This document shows positions 7,552 to 14,376 of a DNA stretch of 14,376 nucleotides, piece after piece (position 1 is the stretch's first letter; each line of letters opens with the position of its first letter). Source of the stretch: a bacterium (GTDB taxonomy: Bacteria > Patescibacteriota > Dojkabacteria > JAKAPS01 > JAJZLI01); assembly GCA_021803645.1 (NCBI GenBank), contig JAJZLI010000004.1:1-14376 (forward strand), given 5' to 3'. The notes beneath the pieces were generated by a model that worked only from the letters and a program-made list of their open reading frames with translations, did not search any database and was not told the DNA's origin. Position numbers and translations under genes: made by a program.

Positions 7552-8988
7552 ATGGATATCAATTTGTTTAGAAAATGTATTGAATTTTATAACCCATGGT
7601 GGAAGCAAAATAATTCTCTTCTTGGAATTCCGGTGTATAGGAGATCATCCTATGATGATATTTTTAACTCTGTGCTAAGTATTGATCAGATAATTTCTGT
7701 TACTGGTCCAAGGAGAGTGGGAAAGACTACAATACTTAAACAGGTAGTATCAGACCTCATTACTATCGAAAATATTAATCCATTTGATATTATGTATATT
7801 TCAATGGATGATCCTTTTATATATTCTATTAGGCATTCTCCAGGTATATTTGATGATATAATTTCTAACTTTATAGATTATACAAAAGATTTTGGAAGTG
7901 AAGGTAAAAAATATATTTTTATTGATGAAATACAACGATTTGATGGTTGGGAGCTTTTTCTAAAAAAATATTACGATTCCAAAATGAATTTTAAATTTAT
8001 TATTTCTGGGTCATATTCTTCTTTTATAAATATAAAGAGTAAGGAGTCTTTGGCAGGAAGGATAAAAAATTTTAAATTATTTCCTTTTAGTTTTGAAGAA
8101 TATTTAACATTTACTTTGCTTTCTGATGATCTTTCTGATATTCGAATGAAGGAAAGTATTCTTAAATCTATTTCTGATTTGCATACTATAATAGCACCCT
8201 CTATTTTTGGAGACTTTACATTTGAAGCTTCTCTTACTGACATCCTTTCTACTGTAAATAAACTTGCAATGTTTGAAGATGAACTCTTTAAATACTTTAA
8301 TAAATACTTGTTATATGGTGGATTTATTGAAGGTTGGATGATGCCAAATGAAAAATTGCAGTATGAATATTTATACCAGACACAAATAGAAAAAATTTTA
8401 TTGGAGGATATTTATCTTATTGAAGATATAAAAAATACTGATGTGCTCTCCAGCCTTTTCTTTTACCTTGCAATTAATTTCACTGATGAGTTCAACATTC
8501 TTTCTTTAGCAGAAAAATTGAAAGTACATAGAGAAACTATTGAAAAATATTTAAAGATTTTAGAAGAGTCTAACTTAATTTTAAGGTTAGAGAAATATCA
8601 GTCAAATATAAACAAGGCCTCTAATGTTAAAATTTTTTTAATTGATCATGGTGTCAGGAATAGTATTCTAAAGGTTAGGGAAGAAGATATACTTTCTTCA
8701 CCTGAACTTTTTAATAAATACATAATGAATCTCTTATATGTTTTTATACAACAGAAAGGGAATATTGTAGATTGTAAGTATTATAGAAACAGAGATAAAG
8801 AAATTGATTTTATTTTTAGATCTAGTAGTGGTGTCAGTGCGTGTATTGATATAAAAGGAAGAAAATTTTTTCAGGATTTATCTGGTAAATTGAAGATTGA
8901 GAATAGAATATTAATCACCAAAGATTTTAACATAAGCTACGATAATGGTTTATTGAAAATCCCGTATATAATATTTCTCTTATCGTAA
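7552..8988 (+). CDS. AAA+ ATPase of the AAA_14/DUF4143 family
   Basis: A 478-residue protein. Residues 52-60 (GPRRVGKTT) are the Walker A, YIFIDEIQ at 121-128 the Walker B, and IISGSYSS at 150-157 a sensor-like strand. ESLAGRIKNFKLFPFSFEEY (165-184) is the hallmark that follows in this family. The C-terminal half has a winged-helix-like stretch (LAEKLKVHRETIEKYLKILEESNLI). It ends in a DUF4143-type fold with EID at 417-419 and DIK at 433-435, which look like the PD-(D/E)xK core. Such ATPases are common in bacteria and archaea, often vary between close relatives, and have no settled function. It has its own promoter and its last 9 bases overlap the convergent uppP gene. Family assignment is confident; DNA-related activity is only a guess from the nuclease-like residues. 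Confidence 0.9.
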   Translation: MDINLFRKCIEFYNPWWKQNNSLLGIPVYRRSSYDDIFNSVLSIDQIISVTGPRRVGKTTILKQVVSDLITIENINPFDIMYISMDDPFIYSIRHSPGIFDDIISNFIDYTKDFGSEGKKYIFIDEIQRFDGWELFLKKYYDSKMNFKFIISGSYSSFINIKSKESLAGRIKNFKLFPFSFEEYLTFTLLSDDLSDIRMKESILKSISDLHTIIAPSIFGDFTFEASLTDILSTVNKLAMFEDELFKYFNKYLLYGGFIEGWMMPNEKLQYEYLYQTQIEKILLEDIYLIEDIKNTDVLSSLFFYLAINFTDEFNILSLAEKLKVHRETIEKYLKILEESNLILRLEKYQSNINKASNVKIFLIDHGVRNSILKVREEDILSSPELFNKYIMNLLYVFIQQKGNIVDCKYYRNRDKEIDFIFRSSSGVSACIDIKGRKFFQDLSGKLKIENRILITKDFNISYDNGLLKIPYIIFLLS

Positions 8989-9810
8989 TACTATAAGGGC
9001 TATTATTCCTGCGGTAGCACAATAGTAGGCATATGGCTTCAGTGTTCCTGATTGAAAGTATTTCATTAAAAATTTTACTGCAAGATATGCTGCAATTCCA
9101 GATATAACTGCTCCGATTGCTGCATACATAAATGCTTGTGCGTAGTGTATTGTGAAAAGAGTAGGTATTTCAAGTACTCCTGCCGCAAGGATTACTGGTG
9201 TTGCAAGCATAAAGGAAAAATATGCTGCATCTTCATGGTCTAATTTATATAAAAGTCCTGCTACCATACTTGCTCCTGATCTCGATATGCCAGGAATAAG
9301 GGCTAATATTTGGGATGATCCTATTATTATAGAGTCAAGAAATGTAATATCCTCAATTTTCTTTACCACAGTATTTTTCTTTCTTATAAGGATTTCACCA
9401 AGGTATAAAATAACCCCATTTATTATTATGAAGATTGCCGCAATTTGAGGGGATTTAAAAATTTGAGCAAAGAAATTTTTAAATAGTAACCCAACAATTC
9501 CGACAGGTATTGTTGCAATAACAAGTTTCCATGCAAAGTTTTCTGTTTTATTATTTGATAATTTTCCTGAAATTGCTGTTTTAAATAGGGCATATACTAT
9601 GCCTTTCCATTCCTTGAAAAAGAAAATAATCAGAGCTATTGCTGTTCCCACATGTAGAGATACTATAAATGGAAGAAAAAATGCTGAATTTTTTGTAACG
9701 TGTATATTCAAAAGTGATTGTATAATTATACTGTGTCCAAGGCTACTTATTGGAAATAGTTCAGATATCCCTTGAGTTAAACTTAATATTATGTCGTTTA
9801 TAATATTCAT
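8980..9810 (-). CDS. uppP: Undecaprenyl-diphosphatase UppP (BacA family)
   Basis: A 276-residue polytopic membrane protein that removes one phosphate from undecaprenyl diphosphate, recycling the lipid carrier for peptidoglycan and glycan synthesis. The first signature is TQGISELFPISSLGHS at 12-27, with the Q13-x3-E17 pair and His26. The second is PGISRSGAS at 173-181, including Arg177; the usual final Thr is Ser. Hydrophobic segments fill most of the rest and the length is normal for the family. The gene is read toward the ATPase gene, overlapping its end by 9 nt tail to tail, and is divergent from the small membrane protein gene. Identification is secure. Confidence 0.95.
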   Translation of the reverse strand: MNIINDIILSLTQGISELFPISSLGHSIIIQSLLNIHVTKNSAFFLPFIVSLHVGTAIALIIFFFKEWKGIVYALFKTAISGKLSNNKTENFAWKLVIATIPVGIVGLLFKNFFAQIFKSPQIAAIFIIINGVILYLGEILIRKKNTVVKKIEDITFLDSIIIGSSQILALIPGISRSGASMVAGLLYKLDHEDAAYFSFMLATPVILAAGVLEIPTLFTIHYAQAFMYAAIGAVISGIAAYLAVKFLMKYFQSGTLKPYAYYCATAGIIALIVLR

Positions 9811-9818
9811 AATTTGAT

Positions 9819-9824
9819 ATTATA
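9819..9824 (-). promoter_or_regulatory. -10 box of uppP
   Basis: Perfect TATAAT on the minus strand, 8 nt before the ATG at 9810, implying an mRNA starting at or very near the start codon. The -35 region is not convincing. Confidence 0.5.
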
Positions 9825-9859
9825 TTTTATAGTTGTTACAATTTATATAATTATTTAAG

Positions 9860-9865
9860 TAGTAT
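9860..9865 (+). promoter_or_regulatory. possible -10 box of the small membrane protein gene
   Basis: TAGTAT lies 6 nt before the ATG at 9872, the same spacing as upstream of the diguanylate cyclase; overlapping TATATA at 9863-9868 is an alternative. No clear -35. It shares the 61-bp gap with the divergent uppP promoter. Confidence 0.4.
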
Positions 9866-9871
9866 ATACCC

Positions 9872-10102
9872 ATGAGCAAAAAAACTGTAGTTCTTATTAT
9901 TGGAATATTATGTGTCATTGCTACAATTTATTATTTAATACCCGGATTTAACCATGTTTTTACTTATAATAATCATCCTAAGACGGCACAGACAAAACAT
10001 GCTATTTTATTTATTATCTTATTAGTCCTTGATATCATCTTTGGAAGAATTATTATAAACAGGGATAAAACAACACAAGATAAGAGTGACACCAATAGTT
10101 AA
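9872..10102 (+). CDS. Small two-helix membrane protein, function unknown
   Basis: A 76-residue protein with two hydrophobic segments, at about residues 5-23 and 44-61. They are joined by a polar loop containing YYLIPGFNHVFT and a His/Lys-rich turn (NNHPKTAQTKHA). The tail is short and charged. The pattern 'YYLIPG.NHV...KHA' looks like a family of short membrane proteins seen in Patescibacteria genomes, but I cannot name it. The gene stands alone: it is divergent from uppP, and its 3' end faces the end of pilB 44 nt away. A start at ATG 9872 fits the promoter spacing and the family-like N-terminus. It is probably real, because its composition is that of a coherent membrane protein and it overlaps no other gene. 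Confidence 0.75.
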   Translation: MSKKTVVLIIGILCVIATIYYLIPGFNHVFTYNNHPKTAQTKHAILFIILLVLDIIFGRIIINRDKTTQDKSDTNS

Positions 10103-10146
10103 ATGTTATTATCAATTCTTTAATTTAAACTTTTATGATGGGTTTG

Positions 10147-11811
10147 CTATTCTTTAATAACCCTTAGTACTTCCTCAATAGAAGTTATCCCTTGTTTAGC
10201 TTTTTCTATGCCATCCTCCACCATTAGTGTCATACCTTCTTCTTGAGCTTTCTTTTGAATATTTACAGCATTTTCTTTTTTTACAATAAGATCTTTTATT
10301 GTATCGGTTACTTCTAATATTTCATATATTCCAACTCTCCCGTTATATCCATTACTGCAGTATTCACAACCTACAGGTTTATAAAAGGCATTTCCATTTA
10401 TTTTCTTATCTATACCTTTTTTATCATATTGCTCTTGGAGTATAGATACCATCTTTGGGTCAAGTTTCAGTTCTTTTTTGCAGTTATTACATAATTTTCT
10501 CACTAACCTTTGGGCTATTATTGTATTTAGCGTTGATGATACAAGAAATGATTCTATGTGCATGTCTATGAGTCTTGGTATCGCACTCGCAGCATCATTT
10601 GTATGTAGTGTGGATAGTACTAAATGTCCTGTAATAGCAGCATTTATTGCAATATCTGCAGTCTCATTGTCTCTTATTTCTCCTATCATCATAATATCAG
10701 GATCTTGTCTTAGAAATGATCTGAGCGCTTCTGCAAATGTCAGCCCTATTTTGGGGTTAACTTGAGTTTGATTTACTCTTGGCATACTGTATTCAATTGG
10801 GTCTTCTGCTGTGCTTATATTTACCTCGGGTGTATTCAGTAATGACAGGATTGTGTATAATGTGGTACTTTTTCCTGATCCTGTTGGTCCTGTTACAAGT
10901 ATCATTCCTACTGTCTTTTTTATACTACTTTTTAGTGTTTCATAATCCCTTCCTTGTACCCCAAGAGATTCTAGGTTATATTCCTTTGCATTTTCTTTTA
11001 ATAATCTTAGTACTAATGTTTCTCCAAAATATGCAGGCATTGTAGATACCCTGAATGAAACATCTTGGTCATTAATTGTCGTTTTAAATCTCCCATCTTG
11101 AGGGAGTCTGTGTTCATCAATTTTTAAATTTGAAAGTATTTTTATTCTTGATGATATTGCTAAATGTATTTTTATTGGATATGTTGCTTGGTCATGAAGT
11201 ATTCCATCTATTCTATATCTTACTAGTGCCTCTTTTTCCATAGGCTCAATGTGTATGTCTGATGCACCCATTGAATTTGCATATTCAAGGATTTTGTCTA
11301 CTATATTGATTATGGGAAGAGCATTTGATTCTTCTCCCTTTACTTTTGCTTCTTTTGCATTTTTGTCTATAATATCTTTCAATTCTTCTTTTATGGATGT
11401 CTTATATAGTTTTAATCCTTCATAAAATGAATTTTCAGTTATATAGTAAGCATCAACATTAAATCCCGTTCCTTTTTTTATAAACTCTATAGTGTTTATA
11501 TCTCTAGGATTGGTCATTCCAACCTTTAGGTTTGATGCTGTTTTATCAAATGCGAGGACTTTTCTTTCTATTGCTGTTTTTTCAGGTATTATTTTAACTA
11601 TATCAGGGTCTATTGTTTTATGTATTAGTGAAATATGAGGTATACCATATTGTTTCTCTACAAATTCTCCAAGTTTATCTTCACTAATGATATTTCTGGT
11701 AATTACCATTTCTTCGATAGAACTGTTTAGTTGCTTTGCCTTTTCTTGCAGTTCTTCATACTCACTTTCTGTAAGTACATTATTTTTTATTAATAGTTCT
11801 TTTAAATCCAT
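10147..11811 (-). CDS. pilB: Type IV pilus extension ATPase PilB (GspE family)
   Basis: A 554-residue hexameric cytoplasmic ATPase that powers pilin polymerisation through PilC. Residues 1-135 form an N-terminal MshEN/T2SSE_N domain. The catalytic core has the Walker A GPTGSGKST (308-316), Asp box EDPIE (336-340), Walker B DIMMIGEIRD (372-381, Glu378) and His box HLVLSTLHTN (396-405). Cys441, Cys444, Cys482 and Cys485 form the tetracysteine zinc site typical of PilB/GspE and absent from PilT. The N-terminal repeats lack the RLGxxL motif used by c-di-GMP-binding MshEN domains (DLKELL and SIEEMV stand at those places). The gene starts 9 nt after the solute-binding protein gene, so the two form an operon, apart from pilC. 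It ends in TAG, the only non-TAA stop in the window. Confidence 0.96.
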   Translation of the reverse strand: MDLKELLIKNNVLTESEYEELQEKAKQLNSSIEEMVITRNIISEDKLGEFVEKQYGIPHISLIHKTIDPDIVKIIPEKTAIERKVLAFDKTASNLKVGMTNPRDINTIEFIKKGTGFNVDAYYITENSFYEGLKLYKTSIKEELKDIIDKNAKEAKVKGEESNALPIINIVDKILEYANSMGASDIHIEPMEKEALVRYRIDGILHDQATYPIKIHLAISSRIKILSNLKIDEHRLPQDGRFKTTINDQDVSFRVSTMPAYFGETLVLRLLKENAKEYNLESLGVQGRDYETLKSSIKKTVGMILVTGPTGSGKSTTLYTILSLLNTPEVNISTAEDPIEYSMPRVNQTQVNPKIGLTFAEALRSFLRQDPDIMMIGEIRDNETADIAINAAITGHLVLSTLHTNDAASAIPRLIDMHIESFLVSSTLNTIIAQRLVRKLCNNCKKELKLDPKMVSILQEQYDKKGIDKKINGNAFYKPVGCEYCSNGYNGRVGIYEILEVTDTIKDLIVKKENAVNIQKKAQEEGMTLMVEDGIEKAKQGITSIEEVLRVIKE

Positions 11812-11820
11812 ATATTTTTA

Positions 11821-13185
11821 TTATTCATTTGTTGGAATTGAATATATTCCATTAGCAATTTTATCGTAGATACCTTGTACTTTTTGTTGTGCTTCTGCAA
11901 GTGTTAGGTTTCCGTCAATTACATCATCAAATATTGAGTTTACTGCTTCTGGATCCCCTTCGTACCAAGAAGACGAGGTACTTTCCATTTGTTCAAATAC
12001 TGTAGCAAATGGAAATTGAGAGTTGTCTTGAGACATATCAATCCTTGGTAGTGCACCAACAACTTCTCCATTAGATTGTCTATTTTTAAATATTGTAAGT
12101 AGATTTTGTTGTTGTGATAAAAAACGCAAAAACTTCCATGCCTGTTCTGGATTTTTAGAGTTTATTGGAACGGCTTGCGCATTATATATAGGTATATTTA
12201 TCGTTCCTCCAGGAATTTGAGGTGGTTGAGATACTCCTAAATTTAAATTAGGATTAATTTGCATTATTTGTTTTATATCTGATGCGGTAGCAAATATTGA
12301 AGCTACTGTTCCATTTGCAAATGCAGGTATTGCAGAAGGAAATGTAGAATTCCAACCATCCTGATTTTGAATGTTTTGATAAAGGCTCAGTGCCTCTTGT
12401 CCATTTTGACTTGCGAAATTTGCATTTCCATTTGATACCATGACAGTTTTGTTTATTTGCATGAATAAACTGAGTATTTCTCCTGCATCATATGTATTCT
12501 CAGATCCTCCAATATCTATTGCTGCCTGTGTAACTGCTTGGTTACTATTTCGATTTACAAGTTGTGGTATTTCACCTTCAAATGTATATAAATTAGAAGA
12601 AGGTCCTTGCAGGTTTGCACTTGCATATTCTGATTTATTGTATAGCAGAGCTAGACCATCATAATATGTAGGTATAGCATAAAGTTTATTATTAACTGTT
12701 AACTCTTCTTGAAATATTGGATAGTATTTACTTTCAAGCAAAGATACAGGGAATATTGAATTTGGTGCACTATATAAAAGGGGGGAGAAGTAGGGCACAA
12801 ATGAATTTGGAATACTGACAATGTCGGGAACTCCTTGTCCACTCTTTATTTTATTATATAGTGTGCTTGCATAGTATGCTGAAGGAACAGTTACATAATT
12901 AATTGTAATGTTTGGATTTTGTTTTTCATATTCATTTATAAGTGATTGATACACACTTTGGTTTTCACCAACTTCCCACATTGTAAGAGTAATCTTATTG
13001 TTCATATTATTAGGTGAGAATATCGATTTTCCCAGAGTTGCAATTAATATAACTGTTGAAAATATTATTATTACTATTGCAACTATCAAGTATACAACTT
13101 TTCTATTGCTACTCCCCAATGGTTGGGATTTGAATACTTCCTGAGGAGGCATATTTAATGTATTTTTATTTTCTGAATTGTCCAT
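11821..13185 (-). CDS. Membrane-anchored extracellular solute-binding protein, family 1 (MalE-like)
   Basis: A 454-residue protein with a 28-residue hydrophilic N-terminus, one hydrophobic segment at about 29-52 and then a periplasmic-binding-protein type 2 fold. ITLTMWEVGENQSVYQSLINEYEKQNPNITINYV is the usual first strand-helix-strand. Later parts include PDIVSIPNSF, LYAIPTYYDGLALLYNK and PEQAWKFLRFLSQQQ, all typical of family 1 sugar-binding proteins. No lipobox Cys is present, so it would be held by a signal anchor rather than a lipid. No ABC permease or ATPase is next to it; instead pilB follows after 9 nt. It could feed a distant transporter or act as a surface receptor. The family is clear; the ligand is unknown. 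Confidence 0.88.
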   Translation of the reverse strand: MDNSENKNTLNMPPQEVFKSQPLGSSNRKVVYLIVAIVIIIFSTVILIATLGKSIFSPNNMNNKITLTMWEVGENQSVYQSLINEYEKQNPNITINYVTVPSAYYASTLYNKIKSGQGVPDIVSIPNSFVPYFSPLLYSAPNSIFPVSLLESKYYPIFQEELTVNNKLYAIPTYYDGLALLYNKSEYASANLQGPSSNLYTFEGEIPQLVNRNSNQAVTQAAIDIGGSENTYDAGEILSLFMQINKTVMVSNGNANFASQNGQEALSLYQNIQNQDGWNSTFPSAIPAFANGTVASIFATASDIKQIMQINPNLNLGVSQPPQIPGGTINIPIYNAQAVPINSKNPEQAWKFLRFLSQQQNLLTIFKNRQSNGEVVGALPRIDMSQDNSQFPFATVFEQMESTSSSWYEGDPEAVNSIFDDVIDGNLTLAEAQQKVQGIYDKIANGIYSIPTNE

Positions 13186-13196
13186 GTATATAGCTT

Positions 13197-13226
13197 ATTA
13201 TATATACAGGTTCTTTTTTATTGCAA
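13197..13226 (-). promoter_or_regulatory. Promoter of the solute-binding protein/pilB operon
   Basis: On the minus strand TTGCAA (13221-13226) is followed after 18 nt by a perfect TATAAT (13197-13202), 11 nt before the ATG at 13185. The expected mRNA leader is only about 4 nt, too short for a Shine-Dalgarno site. Confidence 0.55.
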
Positions 13227-13242
13227 GGAGTTATTTTTTTTA

Positions 13243-14127
13243 TTAACTTTCTTTGATACTATTTTCTATATATGTTTTGAGTTCTCTCCACAGGTCTTCT
13301 CTATCTTTTGCATATTCTATAGTTGTTTTTAAAAAATTCAATGGGTCTCCTGTTGTCATCCATCTCCCTTGTATCTTTACAGCAACGACCTTACCTTGTT
13401 TCGCCAGGTTTGCTATTGCATCAGATAACCATAGTTCATTATCTTTTCCCAATTGCTTCTTTGCAATCTCTTCTAATACATCGTTGTTTAGTATAAACCT
13501 TCCAAATGTTATTGTATTTGATGGTGCTTCTTCTTTCTTTGGTTTTTCTATAATTGTTTCTACTGTTTTATTATCTGGTCCAAATTTAATAACTCCATAC
13601 TTTTCTACTTCGTCTGGTTTAACATCTTGTGCTGCAATTATAATTTTGCCTGGATTTTTATTTGCTTCTTCTATCAACTGCTTGGTTGCTGGAATATCTG
13701 ATTTTACAAGATCATCACCAAACATATATACAAAATTTTCATTTTTCTTAATTAAATTTTTTACTACTAGCAGTGGAGTTCCATTTCCATATGGTAGAAA
13801 TCGTTTTTGCCTTACATAGACATAGTTAGCTTTTTTAGGTAGTTCTTGGACTTCTTTTAATATTTTTTCTTTTCCATTCTTTTCTAAGTGATATTCAAGC
13901 GCAATATTATTATCAAAGTGATCCTCTAACGCCCTTTGGCCTAGTCTTGTAACCATGATAATATCCTGTATTCCTGAATCTACCAGTTCTTCAACTAAGT
14001 ACTGGACAATGGGTTTGTCTATTATTGGGAGCATCTCTTTGGGTTGTTCTTTTGTTGCTGGCAAAAACCTTGTTCCATACCCCGCTAGAGCTATAACTGC
14101 TTTTGTTATTTTTGTACTGTCATCCAT
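13243..14127 (-). CDS. galU: UTP-glucose-1-phosphate uridylyltransferase (GalU-like)
   Basis: A 294-residue nucleotidyltransferase expected to make UDP-glucose from UTP and glucose 1-phosphate, supplying surface glycans. It has AGYGTRFLPATK (15-26) with the nucleotide-binding Gly-Thr-Arg, PKEMLPI (29-35), GDD (137-139, metal binding), a later EKP followed by APSN as in GalU, and a C-terminal WMTTGDP in place of the common YDTGN. The usual EPLGLGHA motif is replaced by FLPYGNGTPLL (110-120). Length is normal. The gene has its own promoter, is 57 nt upstream of the solute-binding protein gene and is divergent from the PrgI gene. A sugar-nucleotide transferase is certain; glucose and UTP as substrates are likely, but the altered motif leaves some doubt. 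Confidence 0.88.
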   Translation of the reverse strand: MDDSTKITKAVIALAGYGTRFLPATKEQPKEMLPIIDKPIVQYLVEELVDSGIQDIIMVTRLGQRALEDHFDNNIALEYHLEKNGKEKILKEVQELPKKANYVYVRQKRFLPYGNGTPLLVVKNLIKKNENFVYMFGDDLVKSDIPATKQLIEEANKNPGKIIIAAQDVKPDEVEKYGVIKFGPDNKTVETIIEKPKKEEAPSNTITFGRFILNNDVLEEIAKKQLGKDNELWLSDAIANLAKQGKVVAVKIQGRWMTTGDPLNFLKTTIEYAKDREDLWRELKTYIENSIKES

Positions 14128-14150
14128 AAATTTTGTCTATTGGGGAGGAT

Positions 14151-14177
14151 ATTATACTAATTTAATTAGGAATGCAA
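14151..14177 (-). promoter_or_regulatory. Promoter of galU
   Basis: Perfect TATAAT on the minus strand (14151-14156) with a weak -35 TTGCAT (14172-14177) at a 15-nt spacing. It lies 23 nt before the ATG at 14127, so this mRNA should carry a leader of about 16 nt, the longest in the window; no Shine-Dalgarno site is visible in it. Confidence 0.5.
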
Positions 14178-14242
14178 GATTATTAATTTGTTTTATTATC
14201 CTAAAAACGCTCTTTCATCTTTTAAAAATATGTTTTTTGTGT

Positions 14243-14248
14243 TATGTT
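14243..14248 (+). promoter_or_regulatory. possible -10 box of the PrgI-family gene
   Basis: TATGTT lies 9 nt before the ATG at 14258, with a weak TTTAAA 16 nt further upstream. It fits the spacing seen for other promoters here but is weaker than the TATAAT boxes. Confidence 0.3.
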
Positions 14249-14257
14249 TAATTGATT

Positions 14258-14376
14258 ATGAAAGAAAAGCAGCATTCAGTTCCTCAAAATATAATGAGTG
14301 TTGAATTCAAGATAATTGGGGATATGTCTATGAAGCAATTTGCCTTTATTGCTATTCCTGCTTGTATAGGATTTAT
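14258..14376 (+). CDS. PrgI-family membrane protein, 3' end cut by window edge
   Basis: Thirty-nine codons are visible. The start MKEKQHSVPQN is followed by VEFKIIGDMSMKQFAFIA, which matches the conserved opening of PrgI-family proteins of Patescibacteria (a 'P-Q-N ... EFK-IGD-x-x-KQF' pattern), and then by the start of a hydrophobic segment. PrgI proteins are short two-helix membrane proteins, often encoded just before a VirB4-like ATPase in type IV secretion-like loci. If so, such an ATPase gene should lie just right of the window. The 130-bp gap to galU holds both promoters. The call rests on a short stretch but the motif is distinctive. Confidence 0.75.
   Translation, partial: MKEKQHSVPQNIMSVEFKIIGDMSMKQFAFIAIPACIGF

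Noticed and set aside
10131..10175. GGGTT...AACCC inverted repeat near the pilB 3' end as a terminator
   Set aside because: Only five base pairs with a 14-nt loop, lying across the pilB stop, and no T-run in the right place for either strand.
13253..13819. A 188-codon plus-strand frame
   Set aside because: It is antisense to galU, whose motifs are intact; the length is a by-product of galU codon use.
1..14376. tRNA, rRNA, CRISPR array, insertion sequence or attachment site
   Set aside because: No cloverleaf-like sequence, regularly spaced repeat, transposase or flanking terminal repeat was found on reading; nearly all of the window is coding.

Overview
The window is AT-rich and densely coded, with gaps of at most about 130 bp and no RNA gene seen. 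The gene set (a type IV pilus locus, a PrgI-family protein, a GalU-like protein with an altered middle motif, UppP, a small two-helix membrane protein) and the many reading frames that start almost at their promoters suggest a small-genome bacterium of the Candidate Phyla Radiation (Patescibacteria). That placement is inferred from gene content and style; the phylum cannot be fixed. All 13 complete genes read with the standard code and end in TAA (12) or TAG (1); none ends in TGA.

Left region (1-5417, minus strand): a type IV pilus operon read right to left. It encodes the inner-membrane platform protein PilC/GspF, four proteins with prepilin-like N-termini resembling GspH/FimU, PilV/GspI, PilW/GspJ and PilX/GspK, and a large surface protein with a DUF2341 domain cut by the left edge. 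The order matches minor-pilin clusters that end in a tip adhesin (FimU-PilV-PilW-PilX-PilY1, or MshC/D-MshO-MshP-MshQ).

Middle (5507-8988, plus strand): a cytosolic diguanylate cyclase with intact GGDEF and I-site, divergent from pilC across an 89-bp gap with back-to-back -10 boxes; then an overlapping type II NADH dehydrogenase-like flavoprotein; then an AAA+ ATPase of the AAA_14/DUF4143 type with its own strong promoter. The ATPase gene converges on and overlaps uppP (minus), which is divergent from a small two-helix membrane protein gene (plus).

Right region (10147-14127, minus strand): galU, then an operon of a membrane-anchored family 1 solute-binding protein and the pilus extension ATPase PilB. 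A PrgI-family gene starts on the plus strand at 14258 and runs off the window.

Together the genes describe a cell-surface programme: pilus assembly (PilB, PilC), a pilus tip (minor pilins plus DUF2341 protein), a c-di-GMP source next to it, and envelope precursor genes (GalU, UppP). No prepilin peptidase, major pilin, PilT, PilM/N/O or ABC permease is present, so the pilus genes must be split between loci.
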